Assembly: GCA_963762615.1 (NCBI GenBank)
Contig: CAVXLG010000001.1
Location: forward strand, 11,227 to 75,226
Source: PALSA-505 sp963762615
Lineage (GTDB): Bacteria > Actinomycetota > Actinomycetes > Streptosporangiales > Streptosporangiaceae
Reading direction: 5' to 3'
Length of the DNA stretch: 64,000 bases
The notes beneath the pieces were generated by a model. The model searched no databases and had not been told where the DNA came from. It was given only the letters and a program-made list of their open reading frames with translations. This document shows, one piece after another, positions 16,401-23,074 of this stretch (the first letter of the stretch is position 1; the number at the start of each line of letters is the position of its first letter). Position numbers and translations under genes: made by a program.

Positions 16401-17579
16401 CGTCATAGCGGTCATCAGCGCATGCCGCGACAAGTACGCCGGTGCGCGCCAGACATAGGAGCGCTCCTGGCCCTCGGCCTGCACGGGAACTCTCGCGCGA
16501 GCGAGGCCGACCTCGCGCCCCGCCGTGTGCATCACATTCCGGAACTCTGGACCCACTGTTGCCGGCACTTCCGCGCTCGCCGCGTAACGGTCAGGTTCGC
16601 GCAGCGCCGCGGCACAGGCATCCCGCAGGCGTTCTCTCGAGACTTCGGGCCAGTACCGAGCCGTACGATTCTCGGCTCGCTGCCGCCGACTCGCCCTGGT
16701 GGTTGTCCGCCATTGGTGCTCAGCATCAGCGATGACGACCGTGCCGTCGTCGAACTCCACCTCGAAGCATGGGCGTCCGTGCATGATCCCTGTGGCGGCA
16801 AGGACGCGAGTTGGCTGACCGTCAGCCCCGATCAGCTGGTCGCCCACCTGGACTTCGCCCATGGTGGTCCAGCCAGTGGGGGTCGGGAGCGGCGTGTCCA
16901 GCGCGAGCGCCTTGCCCAGGGCCGGCCTCGCGGCGATGACGATCATCTGGCCGGGATGCAGCCCGTTGGTGAGCGCGTCCAGGTCGGCGAACCCGGTGGG
17001 CACGCCGGTCATCCTGCCGCCGTGGCTGCCGATGGCCTCGATCTCGTCCAGCGTTCCCGGCATGATCTCCGAGAGCGGCAGGTAGTCCTCGCTCACCCTC
17101 CGGTCGGTGACCGCGTACACCTCGGCCTGCGCCTGATCGACGAGGTCGTCGGCCTCGCCGTCGCCGGAGAAGCCGAGCTGGACGATCCGGGTGCCGACCT
17201 CGACGAGCCGCCGCAGGATGGCCCGCTCCCTGACGATCCGGGCGTAGTAGCCGGCGTTGGCCGCGGTCGGCACGGAGGCGATCAGCGTGTGCAGGTAGTC
17301 GGCGCCGCCCATCCGGGCGACCTCGCCGCGCCGGGTCAGCTCTGCCGCCACCGTGACCGCGTCGGCCGGCTCGCCGCGGCCGTACAGGTCAAGGATGACC
17401 TCGTGCACGATCTGGTGCGCGGGCCGGTAATGATCGTGCGGCCTGATGACCTCGAGCACGTCGGAGATGGCGTCCCTGGACAGCAGCATCCCGCCGAGCA
17501 CGCAGCGCTCGGCGTCGATGTCATGCGGCGGTGTCCGCTCGAAATCTCCGCTCCGGGGCGCGATCTCGGTGACGCTCAC
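13428..17579 (-). CDS. dnaB: Replicative DNA helicase DnaB with two inteins
   Basis: A 1383-residue precursor; removing two inteins leaves a 450-residue hexameric 5'-3' replicative helicase of normal length. The extein N-terminal domain covers about residues 18-160 and the RecA-like motor starts near 195. Walker A is split after ALGK-223 by intein 1 and resumes with STLALD at 732. Walker B is MVIIDYLQL at 831-839. Intein 2 splits DLRESG-898 from SIEQDSD-1324. The reading frame is open throughout. The GTG at 17579 is preceded by GGGGAGG. Three DnaA-box-like sites lie upstream. It follows the rpsF-ssb-rpsR-rplI cluster on the same strand, the usual actinomycete setting. Confidence 0.96.
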   Translation of the reverse strand: MSVTEIAPRSGDFERTPPHDIDAERCVLGGMLLSRDAISDVLEVIRPHDHYRPAHQIVHEVILDLYGRGEPADAVTVAAELTRRGEVARMGGADYLHTLIASVPTAANAGYYARIVRERAILRRLVEVGTRIVQLGFSGDGEADDLVDQAQAEVYAVTDRRVSEDYLPLSEIMPGTLDEIEAIGSHGGRMTGVPTGFADLDALTNGLHPGQMIVIAARPALGKALALDTPLPTPTGWTTMGEVQVGDQLIGADGQPTRVLAATGIMHGRPCFEVEFDDGTVVIADAEHQWRTTTRASRRQRAENRTARYWPEVSRERLRDACAAALREPDRYAASAEVPATVGPEFRNVMHTAGREVGLARARVPVQAEGQERSYVWRAPAYLSRHALMTAMTRQADRPKNSVMTAVHQDIKTTAQIAATLRSAADGRLNHAVAVAQAAELPARELPFPPYALGAWLGDGTSRGCQLTSADQEIISEIEAEGLRVVKSPVSRLRYAIRLPEPAPVSERSCAVCGKPFRPRTAQVRACGRVCGGRLRSLQRRALLGPSRQPECPECGRTSSGGRMCRVCWTDHGSTTAILRRLGVLGNKHIPAQYLRAAEAQRRALLAGLLDTDGYVTKNGTVQFAVTNRRLAADTLELVLSLGYRARMTTKQVKGATEESSTCYAVTFTPADEVFRLTRKLARQTARAHPRTRCRFITDVRPIPSVPVRCVQVDNAEHVYLAGRSWIPTHNSTLALDLARAASVQGRMTTVMFSLEMSRNEITMRLLSAEARVPLQTMRTGQLTDDDWTRLARRMSEVADAPLFIDDSPNLSMMEIRSKCRRLKQRNDLRMVIIDYLQLMSSPRKVENRQQEVSEMSRSLKLLAKELDVPVVAVSQLNRGPEQRTDKRPMLSDLRESGCLTAETRILRADNGTEVTLGELLESGERDVPVWSLDDRMRLVPRPMTHAFSSGVKEAFRVRLTSGREIHVTANHPFLSYDGWRPLGELTTGSRVAVPRQVPEPILTREQPEPEIIMLAHLVGNGSFVGNQQIRYASADEANLAAVTKAARYFGVTAIRYEHEAARCTSLRLPAPCDVTHGKPAPIAEWLDGLGLFGLRSHEKFIPARVFSLPRRQLALFLRHLWATDESVTVSRSGFVRVYYATTSERLARDLQSLLLRFSIRSRLRTVGSTYGHPQWTLDVNGVDEQRRFLTEIGAHGDRALQVKRALTRLQSMTAAGRFDTIPADVRKRVHDAMDGQGAGLALLQARAGTASRGDLNPVVNPPHDRLRRIADALDDAELDMLATNDVYWDTIESIESTGEHPVYDATVLESHNFVANGVSLHNSIEQDSDMVILLHREDAYERESPRAGEADLVVAKHRNGPTATVTVAFQGHYSRFVDMAPG
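13611..14885 (-). mobile_element. DnaB intein 2 (Cys1 type, degenerate LAGLIDADG endonuclease)
   Basis: Residues 899-1323 of the precursor, 425 long. It starts CLTAETRIL, has the block B TANHPFLS (T-x-x-H), and ends SLHN before extein Ser1324, so the standard splicing residues Cys1, penultimate His, Asn and +1 Ser are all present. The homing endonuclease is recognisable, but its first motif reads LAHLVGNGS, with Asn1021 where the catalytic Asp should be; the second reads LRHLWATDE with Asp1125 kept. I infer a splicing-competent intein with a probably dead endonuclease. Base composition is visibly poorer in G+C than the exteins. Confidence 0.9.
15387..16910 (-). mobile_element. DnaB intein 1 (class 3, W-C-T motif, LAGLIDADG endonuclease)
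   Basis: Residues 224-731 of the precursor, 508 long, inserted in the Walker A loop between Lys223 and Ser732. It begins with Ala, not Cys or Ser, and carries the class 3 signature: Trp290 in AEHQW (block B), Cys710 in PVRCVQV (block F) and Thr729 in IPTHN (block G). Class 3 inteins use the internal Cys as first nucleophile. LAGLIDADG motifs with acids are at ALGAWLGDG (Asp459) and LAGLLDTDG (Asp613). Between them lie two Cys4 clusters, 510/513/527/531 and 552/555/565/568, probably zinc modules for DNA binding. Confidence 0.92.
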
Positions 17580-18024
17580 CTGCCTACCGCCTCCCCTGCA
17601 CCCGACATCGTTCGCGACTGTGTTCGGTTAGCTGATTCCTTTGTAGCTAATGCCTACGACAGTTTCCCTGGACCTGCGGCAGAGGCCAACCCCGAGTGTG
17701 CACGCCCCTGTGGATAACTTGTGCAGACACGCCGCTGACGCTGTGCGCAGCCTGGGGGCATCGCTGGGGACATCCCCGGCTACCCGCCGCAGTCGGGCCG
17801 CCGGCCTGCTGTAATGCGATCCACCGGCTGTGCGGAAGAAATACTTTTTCCGCTTTCTGGTCGTCCACAACAGCCAGAAGTTATCCACACACGGAGGATG
17901 ACCGGTCACCCCCGGTCAGCGGCCAGGCCACCGGGCGCCGCGGGGCCTTGCGCCGCTCCCGGGCGGGCAGCCGATTCTCCGCGTCCGCGTGCGAGCCGGC
18001 CGGCCGCCGGGCTATCGTTCGAGT
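17580..18024. promoter_or_regulatory. dnaB upstream region with DnaA-box-like sites
   Basis: No gene is seen in these 445 bases. They contain TGTGGATAA (17709-17717), TCGTCCACA (17861-17869, one mismatch to TTGTCCACA) and TTATCCACA (17881-17889). Two are perfect DnaA boxes of the TTATCCACA form. DnaA control of dnaB is inferred. Confidence 0.55.
18013..18018 (+). promoter_or_regulatory. -10 box for leaderless small gene
   Basis: TATCGT is followed by six bases and GTG 18025, the actinomycete leaderless pattern. Confidence 0.4.
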
Positions 18025-18216
18025 GTGTGTTCGACCCCCGAAGCGGCGCTGGAGGAGCTGGCCCGGGCCCTGGACGAGCTGGCCGCAGACATCGGCGCCG
18101 GCGTGGCGCCCGGCCAGCTGGCCGGGCGTATCGACCGGCTCTGGGGGATGATCACCGCCCTTGACCCCGAGCTGGCCCGGCGCCGCTCGAGGTACGAGCG
18201 CGCGCCGGACGGCTAG
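18025..18216 (+). CDS. Small helical protein of unknown function
   Basis: A 63-residue, acidic, mostly helical protein (EEALARALDELAADI-like pattern, then RIDRLWGMITALDPELARR). It is read from a GTG at 18025 that sits six bases after a TANNNT box; an in-frame GTG at 17989 is a weaker start. It is convergent with rplI and divergent from dnaB. No domain is recognised. Amphipathic periodicity and the leaderless signal support coding, but length keeps confidence modest. Confidence 0.45.
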   Translation: MCSTPEAALEELARALDELAADIGAGVAPGQLAGRIDRLWGMITALDPELARRRSRYERAPDG

Positions 18217-18375
18217 GCACACCCGCAAGCGCCCGGCCGCGGAGGGTGCCGGGCCGGCGCAGTGCACGGCAGCACCCGGACGCCGGACCTTCCGCCTGCC
18301 TGCCCGGCCGGCGCCGCCCGGCCGGGCACTGGAGCGCCGCGCCCTGACCCAGCGCTGTACCGCCGGCCCGGCGCT

Positions 18376-18837
18376 CTAGGCGCCGACGATCTCGACGTCG
18401 ACCGAGGCGCTGACCTCCGGATGCAGCCGCACCGCTACCTGGTGCGAGCCCACGGTCTTGATCGGGTTGACGACTTCGATCCGGCGCCTGTCGAGCTCGG
18501 GGCCGCCCGCGGCGCGGACCGCCGCCGCGATGTCCGCGGGGGTCACCGAGCCGAACAGCCGGCCGCTGGCGCCGGCCCGGGTCTCCAGCCGGACGGTGAG
18601 CGCCTCCAGCTCGGCCGCGGCGCGCTTGGCGTCATCGAGCCCCTGGATCGCGCGCGCCGAACGCGCCCCCTTGATCAGGTCGATCTGCTTCTCCGCGCCG
18701 CGCGTCCAGGGCATCGCGAGCTTGCGCGGTATCAGGTAGTTGCGCCCGTACCCGCCGGCCACCTCGACCACGTCGCCCGGGCCGCCGAGGCCGGTGACTT
18801 CCTGGGTGAGGATGAGCTTCATCGGTGTGCGACTCAT
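18376..18837 (-). CDS. rplI: 50S ribosomal protein L9
   Basis: A 153-residue L9, a structural protein of the large subunit with two RNA-binding domains on a long helix. The conserved N-terminus MKLILTQEVTGLGGPGDVV begins at residue 6, followed by GYGRNYLIPRKLA, the helix, and the C-terminal domain LFGSVTPADIA. Two starts are possible: 18837, with GGGGGA upstream, or 18822, giving the usual N-terminus. It is fourth in rpsF-ssb-rpsR-rplI. Confidence 0.95.
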   Translation of the reverse strand: MSRTPMKLILTQEVTGLGGPGDVVEVAGGYGRNYLIPRKLAMPWTRGAEKQIDLIKGARSARAIQGLDDAKRAAAELEALTVRLETRAGASGRLFGSVTPADIAAAVRAAGGPELDRRRIEVVNPIKTVGSHQVAVRLHPEVSASVDVEIVGA

Positions 18838-18855
18838 CGGTGCGATCCCCCGGCC

Positions 18856-19092
18856 TCAGCGCGCGGTGCTCGTGTAGGGCAGCAGCGCCATCTCGCGCGC
18901 GTTCTTGATCGCCGTCGCGACGTCACGCTGGTGCTGCGTGCAGTTGCCGGTGACCCGCCGGGCCCGGATCTTGTGCCGGTCGGAGATGAACTTGCGCAGC
19001 AGCGCGGTGTCCTTGTAATCGACGTAGACGATCTTCTCCTGGCAGAACAGGCACACTTTCTTCTTGGGCTTGCGTATCGGTGCCTTGGCCAT
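18856..19092 (-). CDS. rpsR: 30S ribosomal protein S18
   Basis: A 78-residue S18 of the small subunit, which pairs with S6. Conserved features are CLFCQEK near the N-terminus, DYKDTALLRKFISDRHKI and RRVTGNCTQHQRDV. The CxxC and later Cys make this the zinc-binding (C+) form. It lies 18 bases upstream of rplI and downstream of ssb. Confidence 0.96.
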   Translation of the reverse strand: MAKAPIRKPKKKVCLFCQEKIVYVDYKDTALLRKFISDRHKIRARRVTGNCTQHQRDVATAIKNAREMALLPYTSTAR

Positions 19093-19162
19093 CGTGGTGC
19101 TCCTCTGCAGAGCCCCGCGTCAGCGGGGATGGTCGGTTTCTCGGATTAGGGATGGTCGGCGG

Positions 19163-19691
19163 TCAGAACGGGGGCTCGTCCGTGGTCCCGCCGTCGCCGG
19201 ACTCGGCCGCCCAGGGGTCGTCCGCGGCCCGGCTGGCCTGACCGGCGTAGCCGCCGGACTGGGCGCCGGAGCCGCTCTGGCCGCTTTGGCTGCCTTGGCC
19301 GCCGTAGCCGCCGCCGCTGGACCGGCTGGACCTGGTCACCTTGGCGGACGCGCTGCGCAGCGACGGGCCGACGTCGTCGACTTCGACTTCGTACACGGTG
19401 CGCTTCTCGCCCTCCTTGGTCTCATAGGAGCGCTGCCGTAGCCGCCCGGCGACGATCACCCGCATGCCTCGCTGCAGGCTCTCGGCCGCGTTCTCTGCGG
19501 CTTGCCGCCACACGCTGCAGCTGAGGAAGAGGCTGTCGCCGTCCTTCCACTCGCCGGTCGCGTTGTCGCGGAACCGCGGCGTGGAGGCGACGCGGAACTT
19601 GGCGACGGCCTGCCCGGTCTGCGTGTAACGGAGCTCCGGATCGTTCAACGAGATTCCCGGCGATCGTGATCTGTGTGTCGCCTGCTGCCAT
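19163..19691 (-). CDS. ssb: Single-stranded DNA-binding protein, apparent +1 frameshift
   Basis: SSB coats single-stranded DNA at the fork through an OB fold and recruits partners through its acidic tail. The N-terminus MAAGDTQITIAGNLV is read from ATG 19691; the rest, NDPELRYTQTGQAVAKFRV to the DEPPF tail, is in the +1 frame. The switch sits at the 7-mer GTTGAAC (coding strand, 19649-19643), where one base is extra. Corrected length is 175 residues, normal for actinomycetes. Without correction, a TTG at 19648 would give a protein lacking the first strand. The tail is Gly/Ser/Gln-rich and ends in the expected acidic-Pro-Pro-Phe. Confidence 0.9.
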
Positions 19692-19748
19692 GGGGGCTGC
19701 TCCCGGTCGTTCGGCTGGTGGGTCTATCGCGGCGCGCGGGCGGGCCGC

Positions 19749-20040
19749 TCAGTGCTGGTCGGGGCGGAGAATCTTCGTCCGCAGGATGGCCTCGTTCAGG
19801 TTCAGCTGCCGGTCCAGTTCCCGGACCGCGTCAGGCTCCGACGTCAGGTCCACGACCGCGTAGATGCCTTCGAACTTCTTGTCGATACTATATGCTAGCC
19901 TGCGACGGCCCCACACGTCGACTTTGTTGAACGCTTCCGCCGCGTGTCTGGATGACCGTGAGAAACTGATCAAGCGACGGCTGGACGGTACGTTCCTCGA
20001 GCTCTGGGTCGAGGATGATCATCATCTCGTAGTGGCGCAT
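19749..20040 (-). CDS. rpsF: 30S ribosomal protein S6, apparent +1 frameshift
   Basis: S6 binds S18 in the small subunit. MRHYEMMIILDPELEERTVQ through FLTVIQTRGGSV is in one frame; NKVDVWGRRRLAYSIDKKFE to the end ILRTKILRPDQH is in the +1 frame. The switch lies at GTTCAAC (coding strand, about 19932-19926), one extra base. The corrected product is 96 residues, the usual S6 size. The ATG at 20040 has GAGGAGG upstream. It is the first gene of the rpsF-ssb-rpsR-rplI cluster. Confidence 0.9.
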
Positions 20041-20304
20041 GGGCGGACCCGGCCTCCTCTGGACTGGCGCGGTCACGGCGTTTCGGTGACAGGAGGTGCA
20101 GCGCGCCGCGATAAGGCAGACCCCGCCGCTGGCGCGCGCAGCGCGGACAGCTTACCAAGGGTCAGAGCGTGCATTTGACCGAACGGTGGCACCCGGTTCC
20201 GTTCGGCCTGCCGCGGCCAGCCGGGCGCGGCCGGACCGCGATTCCGGGACGGCGAAGACGGGAATCATCACGGAGATGTCTTCGGCACTCCGGAGGTGGC
20301 TGCC

Positions 20305-20613
20305 ATGCCTCAAGCCGTCCGAGCCCACCCGCACCTGCCGCACGTCACGCTCAACAGTGACGGGCGCCCGCACCCGCTGCTGAACGCGCTCACGCTGGTG
20401 ACGCTGACCCTCGGCGTTGCGGCCCTCATCCTCGGCTTCATCGTCCGGACGCACCTGGCGGCCTGCGTGCTCGGCCTGCTGGCCCTGCTCATCGGGCTGT
20501 ACTGCCAGCTGATCTCCGAGACCAGGGAGGAGCGGATCCTCATCGTGACCGGCCTGGTGGCCGCGTTCGTCGGGGCCGGGCTCGGCTTCGCGCACGGCGG
20601 CTTCGCGCTCTGA
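20305..20613 (+). CDS. Small integral membrane protein
   Basis: A 102-residue protein with three predicted membrane helices: one around LNALTLVTLTLGVAALILGF, one around ACVLGLLALLIGL, and one around ILIVTGLVAAFVGAGLGF. It has a short cytoplasmic N-terminus. ATG 20305 is eight bases after GGAGG and is preferred over the GTG at 20296. Small proteins of this type are conserved near rpsF in actinomycetes, but I know no function. It is divergent from rpsF. Confidence 0.7.
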   Translation: MPQAVRAHPHLPHVTLNSDGRPHPLLNALTLVTLTLGVAALILGFIVRTHLAACVLGLLALLIGLYCQLISETREERILIVTGLVAAFVGAGLGFAHGGFAL

Positions 20614-20642
20614 TCGCAGCCAGGCCAGGACCCGCCGGGCCC

Positions 20643-20714
20643 GGCGCCCCGGGTGGTCGATGGCACATTGCCTCCCCCCAGGAGTCGGCGATGGCACATC
20701 GACCACCGGGCGCC
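20643..20714 (+). terminator. Imperfect inverted repeat before nfo
   Basis: Arms 20643-20662 and 20697-20714 pair over 18 positions with a two-base bulge, around a 34-base loop. CGATGGCACAT also occurs twice as a direct repeat. It lies between two plus-strand genes; a terminator or regulatory fold is possible. Confidence 0.4.
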
Positions 20715-20798
20715 CCCGCCGCCGGGCGCTCCGGGCCGTCCGGGCGCTCCGGGCCGCCGAGGCCGTCTTCCGGGGGGACGTGTCGCGCCGGATGGTTC

Positions 20799-20804
20799 TA
20801 GGCT
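20799..20804 (+). promoter_or_regulatory. -10 box before nfo
   Basis: TAGGCT, then CGGAGG, then ATG 20811. This may be a leaderless promoter, or the CGGAGG may serve as a ribosome site on a longer transcript. Confidence 0.35.
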
Positions 20805-20810
20805 CGGAGG

Positions 20811-21590
20811 ATGACGAGGATCGGGGCCCATGTCCACCGCGGCGACCCGTTCGCGACGGCGACCGCCTGGGACGCACAGGCCGCGCAGTTCTTTCTCGGC
20901 GACCCGCAGGACTGGAAGGCGCCTGCCTTCCCCGGGGACCCGGCCGCGCTGCGCGACGCGTTTGCCGGGGCGGGGATCGAGGTCTTCATCCACGCCCCCT
21001 ACCGGATCAACGTCGCGACCACCAATAACCGGATCCGGATCCCCAGCCGCAAGCTGCTCGGCCAGTACCTGGAGGCTGCCGCGACCATCGGCGCGGCGGG
21101 CGTGGTCGTACACGGAGGCTATGTCAACGCGGGCGCGGATCCCGGGCAGGGCTACGCGAACTGGCAGAAGGCGGTGGAGCGGATCGAGCGCCCGGTGCCG
21201 ATGCTGATCGAGAACACGGCAGGCGGCGGCGACCGGGCGATGGCCCGGGGCCTGGACGCAGTGGCCAGGCTCTGGGAGGCCATCTCCGCAGGCCTCGACG
21301 ACAACATCGGCTTCTGCCTGGACACCTGTCATGCGTACGCCGGCGGCGAGGACCTGGCGGGCATCACGGACCGGGTCAAGGCGATCACCGGCCGGATCGA
21401 CCTGGTGCACTGCAATAACTCGCGGGACGAGCAGGGATCCGGCCGGGATCGGCACGCGGACATCACGGACGGGACGATCGACCCGGCGCTGCTGCTTGAC
21501 GTGGTCCGCGCATCCGGGGCCACGGCGGTCTGCGAGACGCCCGACCCCGCTAGCGACATCCGCTGGCTCCGCGAGCGGCTTTCCGGCTAG
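20811..21590 (+). CDS. nfo: Deoxyribonuclease IV (AP endonuclease family 2)
   Basis: A 259-residue TIM-barrel endonuclease that cuts 5' to abasic sites in base-excision repair, using three zinc ions. Metal ligands are visible in RIGAHVHRG, VVVHGGY, MLIENTAGGG, GFCLDTCHAYAGG, DLVHCNNSRDEQGSGRDRH and AVCETP. Length is typical. It stands alone on the plus strand, with the GT87 membrane gene convergent 71 bases away. Confidence 0.9.
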   Translation: MTRIGAHVHRGDPFATATAWDAQAAQFFLGDPQDWKAPAFPGDPAALRDAFAGAGIEVFIHAPYRINVATTNNRIRIPSRKLLGQYLEAAATIGAAGVVVHGGYVNAGADPGQGYANWQKAVERIERPVPMLIENTAGGGDRAMARGLDAVARLWEAISAGLDDNIGFCLDTCHAYAGGEDLAGITDRVKAITGRIDLVHCNNSRDEQGSGRDRHADITDGTIDPALLLDVVRASGATAVCETPDPASDIRWLRERLSG

Positions 21591-21661
21591 GCCCGTGTGG
21601 TCAGGCTTCCCCGGCCCGGTCATCCGCCGCAGCCGCAACGCGAACCGGCCAGGACCCGTGG

Positions 21662-23050
21662 TCAGGCTTCCTCCAGCTCGATCATGCGACGCAGCCGCAG
21701 CCGCAGCGTGAACCGGTCGGCCGCGCCTTCGAGCACGCCGCCCGCGGGGTCGTCGGCGCCGTCTGCCCGGACCACATCCGTGTCCGGCCGCAGGATGTCC
21801 TTGACCACCAGGCCGCAGAGCAGCAGCACCGTGCCGAACCTGGCCAGCAGGGCGGCGAAGTACAGGTCGGGGCTGAGCCCGCCCGAATCGCCCACCTGGG
21901 TGATCAGGTAGGCCCAGATCGCGAAGAAGTAGCAGATCTCGGCCGCCTGCCACAGCGCGTATGACCAGAGCCTGGGCCTGGCCAGCACCACGAGCGGCGT
22001 CAGCCAGATGACGTACTGCGGCGACCACACCTTGCTGGTCATCAGGAACGCGGCCAGGATGAGGAAGAACAGCTGCGGCAGCCGGGGACGGCGCGGCGCG
22101 GCCAGCGCGAGCACCGCGATTCCCGCGCAGGCCAGGCAGAAGACCGCCAGCGACAGCTCGTTGAGCGTCGTCACCGTGCCGGTGCCGAGCAGCGGCCAGC
22201 GCAGGTACTCAAGGAAGTACCAGATCGACCCCCAGTCGGCCGGCCGGTGGTCGCTCAGCCAGTAGAAGGTGTCCCAGCCGGTCGTCGCCACGATCATGAC
22301 GGGCAGGTTCACCGCCAGCCAGGCGGCGGCCGCCGAGCCTGTGGTGATCCAGAAGGCTCGCATCCGCCCGGCGCGCAGGCAGAGCAGCAGCAGCGGGCCG
22401 AAGAAGACCACCGGGTAGAACTTGGTGGCGATGCCCAGGCCGAGCAGCACCCCGGCGAGCACGAGCCGCCGCGCCGCCCAGGCGGCCATGCCCACGGCGA
22501 CCAGGCCCATCACGATCAGGTCCCAGTTGATGAACGCGGCCAGGATCACCGCAGGCGACAGCGCCACCAGCAGCGCAGTCCACCGCCGGCCGGGTCCGGC
22601 GAGGTAACCGGTGGCGAGCACGCCCGCCAGCGCGAACAGGGCCAGCAGGACGACTGTGAGGTCGAAGAACTCCCGGCCTCTGATGAACGGGTTGCCGATC
22701 GGCCGCACCAGCCACGCCACCGCCTGCATGGCTGCGCCGATGAGCACCGGGTACTCGACATGGTGGTCGACATACGGGATCTTCCCGTCGGACAGTCCCT
22801 CGGCGTAGTACAGCGGGTAGATGTCGGTGTAGCAGTGCGCCTGGAACTCGCCGACGGCAGTGTTCCAGGCGCCGGCCCGGCAGGCCGCCTTGTCCAGGAA
22901 GCCCAGGCCGCTGCCGACCAGGCTGGCCACCGACAGCACGGCGACCGTACCTGCCAGCGCGGTCAGCCGGGCCCGCGGCCAGATCCTGGCTGAGCCGCGG
23001 CCTGGCTGAGGGACGGCGCCGCCTGCCCCCGCCGCGTCACGTTGTGCCAT
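21662..23050 (-). CDS. Polytopic membrane glycosyltransferase, GT87/DUF2029 family
   Basis: A 462-residue membrane protein with about eleven hydrophobic segments. The first periplasmic loop contains HCYTDIYPLYYAEGL and IPYVDHHVEYPVLIG, with acidic residues of the kind that act as catalytic base in GT-C enzymes. FINWDLIVMGLVAVGM and IATKFYPVVFFGPLL are further DUF2029 features. Family members are polyprenyl-phosphomannose-dependent mannosyltransferases of actinobacterial lipoglycans; the exact acceptor here is unknown. It starts 24 bases after the PBP stop, so the two are likely co-transcribed. Confidence 0.82.
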   Translation of the reverse strand: MAQRDAAGAGGAVPQPGRGSARIWPRARLTALAGTVAVLSVASLVGSGLGFLDKAACRAGAWNTAVGEFQAHCYTDIYPLYYAEGLSDGKIPYVDHHVEYPVLIGAAMQAVAWLVRPIGNPFIRGREFFDLTVVLLALFALAGVLATGYLAGPGRRWTALLVALSPAVILAAFINWDLIVMGLVAVGMAAWAARRLVLAGVLLGLGIATKFYPVVFFGPLLLLCLRAGRMRAFWITTGSAAAAWLAVNLPVMIVATTGWDTFYWLSDHRPADWGSIWYFLEYLRWPLLGTGTVTTLNELSLAVFCLACAGIAVLALAAPRRPRLPQLFFLILAAFLMTSKVWSPQYVIWLTPLVVLARPRLWSYALWQAAEICYFFAIWAYLITQVGDSGGLSPDLYFAALLARFGTVLLLCGLVVKDILRPDTDVVRADGADDPAGGVLEGAADRFTLRLRLRRMIELEEA

Positions 23051-23074
23051 CAGTCCCCGGGGCCGCCGGCCCGG

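Noticed and set aside
16422..17717. Long plus-strand open frame opposite dnaB
   Set aside because: It is antisense to conserved DnaB and intein sequence, and its composition (His/Gly/Arg-rich) is that of a shadow frame.
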